A stretch of DNA of 64,000 bases. It comes from Metabacillus dongyingensis (GTDB lineage Bacteria; Bacillota; Bacilli; Bacillales; Bacillaceae). The notes under the pieces are model-generated. The model worked only from the letters and a program-made list of their open reading frames with translations, made no database searches and was not told the DNA's origin. Below are positions 28,668-37,889 of the stretch, piece by piece (the first letter of the stretch is position 1; the number at the start of each line of letters is the position of its first letter). The DNA lies in assembly GCF_019933155.2 (NCBI RefSeq), contig NZ_CP082944.1:2792001-2856000 (forward strand). Direction: 5' to 3'. The position numbers and the translations under genes were made by a program.

Positions 28668-29384
28668 TTGGGTTCATTATATGGAAAAACAGCCATTATT
28701 ACAGGTGCTGGAAGAGGCATTGGACGGGCAGCTGCCATTGCTCTTGCCAAGGAAGGTGTCAATCTTGGGCTTATTGGCTTGACTTTGTCCAATCTCGAAA
28801 AAACTGCTGAGGAATTAAAGGAATTTGGTGTAAAAACAGCTGTTGCTGCAGCTGATGTTACACATCTTAATTCTGTTGAGCTTGCGGTAAATGACATTAA
28901 ATCAGCATTAGGAAACGTTGATATCCTTATTAATAATGCTGGAATTGCTAAATTCGGAGGCTTTTTAGAGCTGACTCCTGAAGAATGGGAAAGCATTATC
29001 CGCGTAAACTTAATGGGAGTTTACAATGCTACAAGAGCCGTGCTTCCTGACATGATTGAAGGAAAAGCTGGCGATATTATTAACATCTCATCATCTGCCG
29101 GCCAAAAGGGTGCTCCAGTTACAAGTGCCTACAGCGCTTCTAAATTTGCAGTGCTGGGATTAACAGAATCCCTTATGCTTGAAGTAAGGAAGCATAATAT
29201 TCGTGTCAGTGCCTTAACACCTAGCACAGTTGCAACTGATTTAGCGATTGAGACGAATCTGACTGATGGAAATCCTGAATCAGTCATGCAGCCTGAAGAT
29301 TTAGCCGAATTCATGGTTGCTCAGCTAAAACTTAATTCACGCGTATTTGTGAAGACAGCAGGATTATGGTCAACAAATCCATAA
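28668..29384 (+). CDS. yoxD: SDR oxidoreductase YoxD
   Basis: About 238 residues, FabG-like SDR: GAGRGIG cofactor motif, NNAG, catalytic Ser in ISSSAGQ and YSASK. The tail [13 protein letters not shown] and the TPSTVATD stretch match B. subtilis YoxD closely. TTG 28668 is chosen because AGGAG lies 8 nt upstream; the ATG at 28664 is out of frame. Its position behind hxlAB suggests a role in aldehyde or carbonyl handling, but the substrate is unknown. Confidence 0.88.
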   Translation: MGSLYGKTAIITGAGRGIGRAAAIALAKEGVNLGLIGLTLSNLEKTAEELKEFGVKTAVAAADVTHLNSVELAVNDIKSALGNVDILINNAGIAKFGGFLELTPEEWESIIRVNLMGVYNATRAVLPDMIEGKAGDIINISSSAGQKGAPVTSAYSASKFAVLGLTESLMLEVRKHNIRVSALTPSTVATDLAIETNLTDGNPESVMQPEDLAEFMVAQLKLNSRVFVKTAGLWSTNP

Positions 29385-29393
29385 AAACAGACA

Positions 29394-29424
29394 AGCAGAT
29401 CCTTTTTTGGGGTCTGCTTTTTCA
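29394..29424. terminator. Convergent terminator yoxD / yitT-like
   Basis: AAGCAGATCC and GGGTCTGCTT arms with TTTTTC tail; convergent neighbours on both sides. Confidence 0.75.
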
Positions 29425-30000
29425 ATGATCTGAAGGTTTCATAATTATGTGTGTGATCAATCCAATGATACCAATTGTGACACATGAAAAGAAAAAGCTT
29501 CTGGGTCCCAGGGTTTTATACCCTGCGGCTGCTACAAGACCGTCAATAATTAAAATCGAAATTCCTATATTTAATTTTGTGCTGTCGGAAATAAGCCGTG
29601 CCAATAAATCCGTTCCCCCTGTGCTTGTATCATTTCGGAGCATGACTCCGATGCCAATTCCTATTAAGCTTCCTCCTATCAGGGAACTTAAAAAAATCGG
29701 CAAAGAAAATTGAGTTCTCAATGGATCCAGCAAATCAATAAAAAATGCAGATATCAATAAACCGTGGATACTGCTGTAAAAATAGACCGGCTTGAAAAAC
29801 CACGAAAAAAAACAAAGGGGCAAGCTTAAAAATAGAATGCATAAACCCGTTTTATAGTCAAAATAGTAATGTAATATCAAGGCTATTCCGTCGACTCCGC
29901 CATCAATCAAATGATGCGGAACTAAAAAGCCATTGATGCCAATACTGATCAATAAGCTTCCTATTAAAATTGCTGCTAATTTTTGAGTGATAATGATCAC
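29422..30000 (-). CDS. YitT-family membrane protein, short form
   Basis: 192 residues with about five transmembrane segments, the YitT_membrane domain (GIDGIALILHYYF, SLIGIGIGVMLRNDTSTGGTDLLA). Most Bacillus relatives (YitT, YqfU) carry a further C-terminal DUF2179 domain of ~90 residues; here it is absent, so this is the membrane domain alone. A GTG start at 30000 is used but its RBS is poor. A long inverted repeat (AAAGATACTTCT/AGAAGTATCTTT, 30013-30062) lies just upstream. Transport substrate unknown. Confidence 0.75.
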   Translation of the reverse strand: MIIITQKLAAILIGSLLISIGINGFLVPHHLIDGGVDGIALILHYYFDYKTGLCILFLSLPLCFFSWFFKPVYFYSSIHGLLISAFFIDLLDPLRTQFSLPIFLSSLIGGSLIGIGIGVMLRNDTSTGGTDLLARLISDSTKLNIGISILIIDGLVAAAGYKTLGPRSFFFSCVTIGIIGLITHIIMKPSDH

Positions 30001-30142
30001 CTTGCCTAAGTAAAGATACTTCTAAATATATGTCCAAGCATGAAGATTCAGAAGTATCTTTTTCCTCAGGCGATTCAGCCAAAACACTTTTTTTATGTAT
30101 CAAGAGAATCAAAACAAAGACTCTTTCACAATATTCAAAGGC

Positions 30143-31018
30143 TTATTTTCGAAGCTCTGTCCTCTTTTCATAAGCAACTTCATTCGTTGAATAAATGGTG
30201 ACCATCACACTTGCCCCATAAACAGCCGCCCTGATCAATACTGGCTCGCTGTATTTGTTCGTGAACCGAAAGTCAGGTCCATACCAGCTGACGGTAGCAT
30301 CTCTTCCTGCTGGAACATAAGGGACCCGTCTGCTGTGGGAATACCTTTCGATCACTTTTAATCCGGCATTGTCGATGGCATTAAATAAGGTTGAGGAAAC
30401 TTGACAAATGCCTCCTCCAATTCCTTCAGACAGTTCTCCTCTAATAATGATCGGAGCCCGTAAATAGCCCTTTGCTGCTGTACGGTTGCCTACCACCCCG
30501 TTGAAAGAAAAAGTCTCGCCAGGAAAAATAACTGTGTTATTGATCGCTTCTGCAGAAAGATATATGTTCTTTGTACGCTCTTTATTATTCTTGTTAAAAA
30601 AAGTTACATAGGTTCCAATCCTAGCAGAGCGAATATTGGCAAGCAGTTCTTTATCTACTCTGGGATACAATTTTATTCTGGGTGCTTCCATCCTTGCTGC
30701 ACCGCTCCCAAAAAAGTAACCGTGGAATTTTTCGCTGAATATTTCACGATTCAATCTGTAGCCGGTTTTTTCCGGCACTATTTTTCCGCTCTTGTCGATT
30801 TCAGCATTTACTGGAGCCTTATACATTTGATGATCCAAATGATTCATGAGATTATCCAATTTTGTCTGGTCAATTAGTAATGTCTCTGGCATCAGCATTG
30901 CCGCATTATTCCGGTCCATTTTTTCTATAACATGATTATTATGGGTAATCGTTAAGCTGTCATCTGTTTGTATTTGCTGAGCAAGCAGGAGAATTGCTCC
31001 AATTAAAAAGAATTTCAT
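30143..31018 (-). CDS. VanW-family secreted protein
   Basis: 291 residues with an N-terminal signal peptide (MKFFLIGAILLLAQQ) and a VanW domain in the second half: GETFSFNGVVGNRTAAKGYL, GGGICQVSSTLFNA, and HSRRVPYVPAGRDATV. VanW proteins accompany some vancomycin-resistance clusters, but the chromosomal ones (YoaR-like) act in the cell envelope in unknown ways. RBS GGGGGTGAT. Monocistronic. Divergent from ltaS. Confidence 0.88.
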   Translation of the reverse strand: MKFFLIGAILLLAQQIQTDDSLTITHNNHVIEKMDRNNAAMLMPETLLIDQTKLDNLMNHLDHQMYKAPVNAEIDKSGKIVPEKTGYRLNREIFSEKFHGYFFGSGAARMEAPRIKLYPRVDKELLANIRSARIGTYVTFFNKNNKERTKNIYLSAEAINNTVIFPGETFSFNGVVGNRTAAKGYLRAPIIIRGELSEGIGGGICQVSSTLFNAIDNAGLKVIERYSHSRRVPYVPAGRDATVSWYGPDFRFTNKYSEPVLIRAAVYGASVMVTIYSTNEVAYEKRTELRK

Positions 31019-31154
31019 TCATAATCACCCCCAATATTACTATGTATAAGGAAGAGACTTTTTATGTAACCCGTCTGATGAATTGTTGTGGAAAATAAGT
31101 CTAATCTTTTAATGATAATTTAATAGATGCAAGATTAATTGAATAGTTAAAAAG

Positions 31155-31184
31155 TTGACTTTTAGTCCCTCTTTGCGTTATGAT
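31155..31184 (+). promoter_or_regulatory. Sigma-A promoter of ltaS
   Basis: TTGACT, 18-nt spacer, TATGAT, about 95 nt before the ATG. Both boxes are close to consensus. Confidence 0.65.
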
Positions 31185-31279
31185 TTTTCTTATCTTTTGC
31201 TGAACAAATAATCTATGAGCAAGTTACTGAACATAACCGCTAAAATACGAAATTAATTGATTACTAGAGGTGTTAAAAA

Positions 31280-33214
31280 ATGAAAAATGTATTTGCTAAG
31301 GGTTTTTTGAATAAGCATCTTGGCTTTTTTCTGTTAGCAGTCGTAATGCTGTGGATAAAAACCTATACTGCTTATCGCGTAGAACTTAATTTAGGAATTG
31401 ATAATACCATTCAGCAGTTCCTGCTGTTCATCAACCCGATCAGCTCTGCTGTGCTGTTTTTAGGTTTAGCTTTATTCGCTAAAGGAAAAAAGGCATTTAT
31501 TTGGATGATCGTCATCGATTTCCTGCTTTCTTTCCTATTATATGCCAACCTTGTGTACTACCGATTCTTCAACGATTTTATTACAGTGCCAACATTGACA
31601 CAGACTAAGAATGCCGGAGACCTGGGACAAAGTCTTGGTGCTTTGGTTAAACCTTACGATGTCCTTTACTTCCTGGATGTCATTATTTTAATGGTTCTTG
31701 TATTTGGCAAGTTCGTTAAGCCTGAAAATGTAAAAATGAAAAGCAAAAGAGTTTCTGCAGTCCTGATTTCAGCTGTGATTCTGTTCGGAACAAACCTTGC
31801 TTTAGCTGAAATGGACCGTCCGCAATTATTAACGCGCACGTTTGACCGCAACTATCTTGTTAAATATTTAGGCATGTATAATTACACAATTTATGACGCT
31901 ATTCAAAGCTCTAAATCATCTGCCCAGCGTGCACTGGCTGACAGCAATGATGTAACGGAAGTTGTAAACTACACAAAAGCAACACATGCTGAACCTAATC
32001 CTGAATACTTTGGAAAAGCAAAAGGCATGAACGTTATTTATATTTCACTTGAATCATTGCAGACATTCGCCATTGATTACAAAATTAACGGTGAAGAAGT
32101 AACACCGTTCTTAAATTCTTTAACAAAAAACAAAAATACACTGTATTTTGATAATCTCTTCCATCAGACAGGCCAGGGAAAAACGTCTGATGCTGAGTTC
32201 ATGGCTGAAAACTCACTATTCCCTCTTCCGCAGGGAGCGGTTTTTACAACAAAAGCAGAGAACACATATCAGGCAGCACCAGCTATCCTTGATCAAAAAG
32301 GGTACTCAACAGCGGTTTTCCACGGCAACTATAAATCATTCTGGAACCGCGATGTGATGTACAAATCACTTGGCTACGAGCAATTCTTTGATGCAGCATA
32401 TTATTCAATGAAAGATGAAGATGTTGTGAATTATGGATTAAAGGATAAACCGTTCTTTACCGAATCCATTCCGCTGCTTAAATCAATGGAGCAGCCATTT
32501 TATTCAAAATTCATCTCATTAACAAATCATTTCCCTTACCCAATTGATGAGGACGAAGCTACTATCGATCCTCATACAACAGGTGATGGATCTGTAGACC
32601 GTTATTTCCAGACTGCACGTTACATGGATGAATCCTTAAAACAGTTTTTTGAAGACCTGAAAAAGTCAGGGTTATATGACAACACAATGATCGTGATGTA
32701 TGGTGATCACTATGGAATCTCTGAAAATCACAACAAAGCTATGTCTCAGGTAATGGGCAAAGAGATAAATGGGTTTGAACATGCTCAGCTGCAGCGGGTT
32801 CCTCTTTTCATTCACGCTCCAGGCCTTGAAGGCGGAAAACAGCACCAGTTCGGCGGACAAGTTGATATTCGCCCTACTCTCCTTCACCTGCTTGGCATAG
32901 ATACAAAAGATTACGTTCAAATGGGTACGGATTTATTATCAAAAGACCATCAGCAAGTGGTTCCTTTCAGAAACGGCGACTTTGTAACGCCTAAGTTTAC
33001 TTCAGTTGACGGAAAGTTCTATGATACTGCTACTGGAGAAACAGTGGAGGAAAACGAAGAAATTACACAAACAGAAGAAATGGTCGATAAAAAATTGACC
33101 ATTTCAGACCAGATTGTATACGGAGATCTATTGCGTTTCTATACGCCTAAGGGATTTGAACCTGTAGATCCAACTAAATACCGTTATATGGGTCCTGAAG
33201 AAACAGAAGAATAA
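31280..33214 (+). CDS. ltaS: Lipoteichoic acid synthase
   Basis: 644 residues: five N-terminal transmembrane helices (~1-200) and an extracellular sulfatase-like domain. Active-site features: metal-binding ESLQTF (Glu ~256), the nucleophilic threonine in GQGKTSDAEF (~300), and YGDHYGIS. A signal-peptidase-type site lies after the last helix (ALADSN). It polymerises glycerol phosphate from phosphatidylglycerol into lipoteichoic acid. Length and motifs match B. subtilis LtaS/YfnI paralogues, so which paralogue it is remains open. TAGAGGTG RBS, own promoter and terminator. Confidence 0.93.
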   Translation: MKNVFAKGFLNKHLGFFLLAVVMLWIKTYTAYRVELNLGIDNTIQQFLLFINPISSAVLFLGLALFAKGKKAFIWMIVIDFLLSFLLYANLVYYRFFNDFITVPTLTQTKNAGDLGQSLGALVKPYDVLYFLDVIILMVLVFGKFVKPENVKMKSKRVSAVLISAVILFGTNLALAEMDRPQLLTRTFDRNYLVKYLGMYNYTIYDAIQSSKSSAQRALADSNDVTEVVNYTKATHAEPNPEYFGKAKGMNVIYISLESLQTFAIDYKINGEEVTPFLNSLTKNKNTLYFDNLFHQTGQGKTSDAEFMAENSLFPLPQGAVFTTKAENTYQAAPAILDQKGYSTAVFHGNYKSFWNRDVMYKSLGYEQFFDAAYYSMKDEDVVNYGLKDKPFFTESIPLLKSMEQPFYSKFISLTNHFPYPIDEDEATIDPHTTGDGSVDRYFQTARYMDESLKQFFEDLKKSGLYDNTMIVMYGDHYGISENHNKAMSQVMGKEINGFEHAQLQRVPLFIHAPGLEGGKQHQFGGQVDIRPTLLHLLGIDTKDYVQMGTDLLSKDHQQVVPFRNGDFVTPKFTSVDGKFYDTATGETVEENEEITQTEEMVDKKLTISDQIVYGDLLRFYTPKGFEPVDPTKYRYMGPEETEE

Positions 33215-33220
33215 TAATGC

Positions 33221-33260
33221 AAAAAGCTGATGAGACAACAAGTCTCATCAGCTTTTTTAT
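33221..33260 (+). terminator. ltaS terminator
   Basis: AAAAAGCTGATGAGAC pairs with its complement GTCTCATCAGCTTTTT, with a 5-nt loop and T run. Very strong. Confidence 0.9.
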
Positions 33261-33294
33261 TTCAGATCCAATTTGTCAAAACGTCTTTGTTTAT

Positions 33295-33864
33295 CTAGTT
33301 CACAAGTGCCCCGCAAACTATCCGGTTTCCTGAATTTCCTGCAGGATCAGTCAAGTAGTCATCTTCTCTTTCATGGATAATAATCGCACTGCCGTCTTCA
33401 TCAAGCAGCGAATTTTTCTTACCATGCTTCAATGTCACATCAGGTGCATGAAGCTCGACATCCACAGTTCCATTTTCGTCAATTTCTATGTTTGGCAGGT
33501 CTCCGGCATGAAAGCCTTTAGGATTATCAAATCCATGCTGCTTTGTGGCAGGATTAACATGCGCTCCGGCAGATGTGAAATCAGGCTTTTCACATTTCCC
33601 TGTCTCATGAAGATGAATGGCTTTCTTTCCAGACTCTAAACCCTCCGCTTTTAAGCGGATAGTCACTCCTTTAGGCGCTTCAGTCAGAGTTGCTGTTCCA
33701 ATTTCAACACCCTCGCTGTTGATTATATCGACGTTTACCGGCGCAACTGCTTTTTCACTGACCGGCAGTGATTCTTCTTTCGTCTCAAATTCTGTTGAAG
33801 CCTGACAGGCGCTCATGCCTAAAGAAGCTGCGATTAATGCTGTGAAAATCATTTTTCTGATCAT
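33295..33864 (-). CDS. sodC: Cu/Zn superoxide dismutase-like lipoprotein (YojM)
   Basis: About 189 residues. Lipoprotein signal with LGMSAC, then a short linker and the Cu/Zn SOD fold. All expected metal ligands are visible: HLH, the His of GAHVNP, the bridging His of QHGF, His and Asp in HAGD, and IHERED. The disulfide pair GKCEKP and IVCGAL and the Arg before it (GNRIVC) are kept. The B. subtilis homologue is reported to lack two copper ligands; this one appears complete. GGAGGG before ATG 33864 sets the start. It should act on the outer face of the membrane. Confidence 0.9.
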   Translation of the reverse strand: MIRKMIFTALIAASLGMSACQASTEFETKEESLPVSEKAVAPVNVDIINSEGVEIGTATLTEAPKGVTIRLKAEGLESGKKAIHLHETGKCEKPDFTSAGAHVNPATKQHGFDNPKGFHAGDLPNIEIDENGTVDVELHAPDVTLKHGKKNSLLDEDGSAIIIHEREDDYLTDPAGNSGNRIVCGALVN

Positions 33865-33939
33865 TACCAATCCCTCCATCTTAAAATTCTTTAGCATGAT
33901 AGCCATAATAGGAGAATTTTAAAACGGAGGATACAAACG

Positions 33940-35604
33940 CTACATTTTTTCAGGAGCCTTGATTCCAAGGATGCTCAGCCCGTCTTTCAGAACATCTCTT
34001 ACTGATTGAACAAGCAGAAGTCTGGACGTGAGGGATTGATTTCCTTCCAGGATTTTCACTTTAGCATAATAAGAATTAAACACCCTGGATACATGCAGTA
34101 AATATTTTGCAAGAATGGATGGGTCATACTTCTCAAATGAAGATTGAATGACTTGCCCGTACTGAACAAGCAATTTTTGCACTTCCCAGCTATGCTCATC
34201 TGTTAATGCTCTTGTTTTCTCTGACTTGATCCCGCTGCCTTTTCTTAATAAAGAGCAGGCTCTTGCATGTGTATACTGCACATATGGACCTGTCTCCCCT
34301 TCAAACTTAAGCATTTCATCCAATGAAAATTCAATATTAGTCGTACGGTCATTTTTGAGATCATGAAAAATAATCGCTCCAACTCCTACCGCACTTGCAA
34401 CTTCATCTTTGTTTTCAAGCTCAGGATTTTTCATTTCAATATTTGCTTTTGCAGCAGATATCGTTTCTTTTATTACTTTTTCTAAAAGAACGATTTTGCC
34501 TTTCCTTGTAGACATTTTCTTTCCATCCTTCAAAATGAATCCAAATGGAATATGATGAATATCTTTATGCCAGCTGAAGCCCATTTTCTCTACAACAGCA
34601 AAAACCTGTTTAAAATGCATCGATTGTTCCATCCCCACTACATATAGTGACTTATTAAACTTGTATGTTTCCTTTCTGTAGAAGGCGGCAGCCAAATCTC
34701 TTGTTGCATAAAGGGTCGCTCCATCACTTTTTCGGATCAGGCATGGCGGCAGATTCACATTATCCAAAGGAACTACCATTGCACCTTCAGAATGTTTAAG
34801 CAGCCCTCTTTCCTCAAGCAAATCAGAGATATGCGATAACTGATCATTGTAGAATGCTTCGCCATTATACGCATCAAATTGAACGCCCAATAGTTTATAA
34901 ACCCTCTGAAAGTCCTCCAGTGATACTTCTCTGAACCATTTCCACAGTTTTAATGCGTCTGTGTCTCCATCCTCCAGACGTTTAAACCAGCTTCTTCCCT
35001 CTTCAATTAAGTCAGAAAAAACGGCAGCTTCTTCATGAAACTTTACATAAAGTCTAAAAAGCTCCTGTATCGGATTCTCTTTGACGGATTCTTCATTTCC
35101 CCATCTTTTATAAGCTGCAATCAGCTTGCCGAATTGTGTGCCCCAGTCTCCAATATGATTGATTCTGATTACGTTATAGCCGCATCTCTCTCCAAGATTG
35201 GCAATTGCCTGGCCGATGACCGTTGAGCGAAGGTGTCCCATCGAGAAAGGCTTCGCAATATTAGGAGATGAAAAGTCAATGGTCATTACTTTTGTTTTTT
35301 CTGCGCTCTGAAATGGTCCTATTGTCTGCAGACATTCCCTGCTTACAATCTCCCGGTTAAGGCGGAAGTTAATGTAGGGTCCAGCAGCAGCTGCCTGTGT
35401 AATAAACTCATCATGAAACTTCCCTTCAAGCTCCAATGCAATTTGATGAGGATTTTTTTTATAGACGGCAGCAAGAACGAAACAAGGAAAGCTGTAATCT
35501 CCAAATTGTTTTGCTTTTGGAATCTCAATGACATCCATTATCTCATCAAAGGTAAGATCGTTTTTTAAAGTTCTATAAATAATCGCCCCAAGTCTCTTTT
35601 TCAT
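33940..35604 (-). CDS. argS: Arginyl-tRNA synthetase
   Basis: 554 residues, class Ia. The HIGH-type motif is in SMGHLRSTVIG (~115) and the KMSKS equivalent is GKKMSTRKG; the N-terminal Add1 domain and C-terminal anticodon-binding helices (YTHARACSLLRK) are present. It charges tRNA-Arg. ATG 35604 follows AGGAGG; upstream in-frame codons belong to the leader RNA. It is preceded by a T-box riboswitch with an arginine specifier, so expression should respond to uncharged tRNA-Arg. A T-box in front of argS is not the rule in B. subtilis relatives. Confidence 0.96.
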   Translation of the reverse strand: MKKRLGAIIYRTLKNDLTFDEIMDVIEIPKAKQFGDYSFPCFVLAAVYKKNPHQIALELEGKFHDEFITQAAAAGPYINFRLNREIVSRECLQTIGPFQSAEKTKVMTIDFSSPNIAKPFSMGHLRSTVIGQAIANLGERCGYNVIRINHIGDWGTQFGKLIAAYKRWGNEESVKENPIQELFRLYVKFHEEAAVFSDLIEEGRSWFKRLEDGDTDALKLWKWFREVSLEDFQRVYKLLGVQFDAYNGEAFYNDQLSHISDLLEERGLLKHSEGAMVVPLDNVNLPPCLIRKSDGATLYATRDLAAAFYRKETYKFNKSLYVVGMEQSMHFKQVFAVVEKMGFSWHKDIHHIPFGFILKDGKKMSTRKGKIVLLEKVIKETISAAKANIEMKNPELENKDEVASAVGVGAIIFHDLKNDRTTNIEFSLDEMLKFEGETGPYVQYTHARACSLLRKGSGIKSEKTRALTDEHSWEVQKLLVQYGQVIQSSFEKYDPSILAKYLLHVSRVFNSYYAKVKILEGNQSLTSRLLLVQSVRDVLKDGLSILGIKAPEKM

Positions 35605-35618
35605 AATTCGTCCTCCTA

Positions 35619-35862
35619 TAAATAAAATAAAAATGCCCGTCTCTTTTCTATAAAAGAGACGGGCATTTTCCCGCGGTACCACTCTGATTGTTCATTTCTG
35701 AACCACTCGAAGCGTTTTAACGGCCAGCCGACCGGCATGCCCTACTATCCAAGTTCAGGCAGGCTCCTAGGAAGTGCGTTTCATCATTCCGTTCATTTTA
35801 GGCTTTCACCTTCCCTAAATCGCTGATTCAAGAACTGGATATGATTACTCTCTTCCTCATGG
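35619..35862 (-). ncRNA. T-box leader of argS
   Basis: On the minus strand: stem I with AGAGAGTA kink-turn region, AG-bulge AGCGA, and GGTGAAAGCC distal loop; specifier in GAAACGCACTTCC with CGC (Arg) at 35778-35776 followed by a purine; the T-box sequence AGAGTGGTACCGCGGG (35685-35670), whose TGG pairs with the tRNA NCCA end; and a terminator hairpin AATGCCCGTCTCTTTT with complement (35672-35630) and T-rich tail. The antiterminator/terminator overlap is as expected. Specifier reading is by position relative to stem I and should be confirmed by folding. Confidence 0.92.
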
Positions 35863-35883
35863 GATTTTTTTCTATTAAGGGTT

Positions 35884-35911
35884 ATTATATGCGAATCTTT
35901 GAGGAATGCAA
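35884..35911 (-). promoter_or_regulatory. Sigma-A promoter of the argS leader
   Basis: TTGCAT, 16-nt spacer, TATAAT on the minus strand, placing the start of transcription just before the T-box stem I. Confidence 0.65.
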
Positions 35912-35922
35912 GATATTTTTAT

Positions 35923-36525
35923 CTATCCATATAATCTGGGAAGAGGACCATCTGGATCGATGATATCCTGCAGGTCATAAATGGAGATGGGAAAGTACAG
36001 AAACCCATAAGCATAAGCTGCAATTTCATAGAGCTGAAAATAGATAACAAGCGATTTATCAGCTAAATAAAAATCCTGATCCGGGCGAATTGATTTAAAG
36101 GGAGGATCGAGTAATGTAATCTCTCGTTCTTTAAGCTGCTCACTAATAATGGAAGATAATCGTTCTTTATAGTTGCTGTCTATTTTAAAAAGATCCTGAA
36201 GCTTATACTTCCTGCCTGTCTGGGTATCGTATGTCAGCCCTTTTAGAAAAGACATGCCATGAGCGCCTCCGCTGTACACATAATTCAGCAGCGTTAAGCT
36301 TAACAAGTCCCGCTCATTCGTCTTAAGTTCATAGGTGCCCTGCATGTCGGTTTGCACTCCCCCGTCATACCCTCCAAAACGAATCTGATTCTGAACGTTA
36401 TTTAGGATGTCCGTATTGATTTTTTGCAGACTCAATACATGCGGACCTGTTATTGATGGATATAATATCGTAAGCTTTTTCCCTGCTATCTTATGAGTCA
36501 TGACACCTGCAGGCAATGCCGTCAT
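35923..36525 (-). CDS. DUF3298/DUF4163-type protein
   Basis: About 200 residues. The C-terminal half YSGGAHGMSFLKGLTYDTQTG with ...LVIYFQLYEIAAYAYG is the DUF3298 signature known from RsiV-type anti-sigma factors, there the lysozyme-binding domain. Here no membrane segment or signal peptide is evident from this start and no sigma-factor gene is adjacent. The best RBS (CAGGAGGCG, 36540-36532) points to ATG 36525; the frame is open to 36612 but that start lies inside the cwlS terminator. Cellular location is therefore unclear. Confidence 0.75.
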   Translation of the reverse strand: MTALPAGVMTHKIAGKKLTILYPSITGPHVLSLQKINTDILNNVQNQIRFGGYDGGVQTDMQGTYELKTNERDLLSLTLLNYVYSGGAHGMSFLKGLTYDTQTGRKYKLQDLFKIDSNYKERLSSIISEQLKEREITLLDPPFKSIRPDQDFYLADKSLVIYFQLYEIAAYAYGFLYFPISIYDLQDIIDPDGPLPRLYG

Positions 36526-36610
36526 CCACTTCGCCTCCTGTTTTTTTTTATTTCCATCATATGAATGGATTTGTTCATTCATCCTTTTGGAAGGCAGTTT
36601 GTTCCTCGCC

Positions 36611-36637
36611 AAAAAAAAGAAGCCCTGATGGCTTCTT
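36611..36637 (-). terminator. Terminator of the LysM hydrolase gene
   Basis: AAGAAGCC/GGCTTCTT stem with loop ATCAG and eight T on the minus strand. Confidence 0.85.
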
Positions 36638-37655
36638 ACTTTAAATATCGTTTTGCTCCAAGGTATCTTGCTTTCCAGTAGGAATTATCCAATTTAGAGA
36701 TGGTCACACCTGATGAACTTGCATGAATAAATTCTCCATTACCAAGATAAATTCCCATATGAGACGGGCCTGCCTTGTATGTAGTGAAATAAACGAAGTC
36801 ACCTTTTTGCGGAGAGCTGACCGGCGTCATGATGTCCCAATATCCAGCAGTGCTGAGACGGGAAACAGACGTCACTTTGTTCAGTACATAATACATGAAT
36901 CCGCTGCAGTCAAATCCAGAAGGAGTATTTCCAGCCCATCTGTAAGGCACTCCAATATGTTTCTTGGCTTCAGCAATCATCGTGTCAATTTTACTGTTTG
37001 CAGATGGCTTTGTATCTTCCACCTTACTAGGCGGTGCAGCGCTTGAGCCTTTCACTTTAAGGGTCTGGCCAGCGTAAATCACATCCGATTTGAGATTGTT
37101 CATCGCTTTTAACTCTGCGACGGTTAGTTCGAATTGATTAGCAATCTTTCCAAGGTAATCACCAAGCTGTACTTTATAGGTTGATGCCGCAGGCTGATTA
37201 GCAGTTGGTCTAGACGCTTCAGCATCCGGAGCTTTTCCAGTCGTCTTGCTTACTTTTAAGGTTTGTCCGGGACGAATTAAATCGGATTTCAGCCCATTTA
37301 AACTTTTCAGCTCAATTACAGATACATTATGTTTTCGTGCAATGACCCAGAGGGAATCGCCTGATTTCACTTTGTATGTAGAGGAAGAGGTTGTAGCGGG
37401 TGCAGCAGGTTTTTGAACACTTGATGCAGGTTTTTTTGCAGTTCTGGATATCTGCAGGACTTGTCCTGGAAAAATCATATCTTTAGAAAGCTTGTTTGTC
37501 AGTTTAATTGTTTCAACTGTTGTTTTATACTCGCGTGACAACTTCCATAACGAATCGCCTTTTTTAACGGTTATACTGTCTGCAGAAGCTGCGGAGCCAA
37601 TTAAAGTGGAACCGATGACTGCTGAAGCAGTTAACCCAATAATTTTCTGTTTCAT
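36636..37655 (-). CDS. cwlS: LysM-NlpC/P60 D,L-endopeptidase (CwlS/LytE type)
   Basis: 339 residues: signal peptide (cleavage after ASA, ~25), three LysM repeats (~26-69, ~93-136, ~158-202) separated by Ser/Ala/Pro linkers, and a C-terminal NlpC/P60 domain with catalytic Cys in SGFDCSGF (~249), His in PSHMGIY and a third polar residue in FIHASS. It cleaves D-Glu/meso-DAP peptide bonds in peptidoglycan. B. subtilis CwlS has four LysM domains and LytE three; length favours LytE, synteny (next to yojM/SodC and cdaS) favours CwlS. Confidence 0.88.
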   Translation of the reverse strand: MKQKIIGLTASAVIGSTLIGSAASADSITVKKGDSLWKLSREYKTTVETIKLTNKLSKDMIFPGQVLQISRTAKKPASSVQKPAAPATTSSSTYKVKSGDSLWVIARKHNVSVIELKSLNGLKSDLIRPGQTLKVSKTTGKAPDAEASRPTANQPAASTYKVQLGDYLGKIANQFELTVAELKAMNNLKSDVIYAGQTLKVKGSSAAPPSKVEDTKPSANSKIDTMIAEAKKHIGVPYRWAGNTPSGFDCSGFMYYVLNKVTSVSRLSTAGYWDIMTPVSSPQKGDFVYFTTYKAGPSHMGIYLGNGEFIHASSSGVTISKLDNSYWKARYLGAKRYLK

Positions 37656-37889
37656 TGTTCGCTAAGTACCTCCTTTTTTCTTACATGATTATTTTAATAG
37701 ATTAGGGCATTAATTACTACAAATTTCTAAAAATAGCACTATATTCTTACTAAAATAGCTAAAATCCCCTATTTTTATCCCGTATTTCTTGCAAATTATG
37801 ACATTATTAGTCTTTTTTGGCCGATTCCTGAGATAGCATATCCAACAAGGAAATCATATAGTATTAAAAAAGAAACTGGGTGTTTAAAG

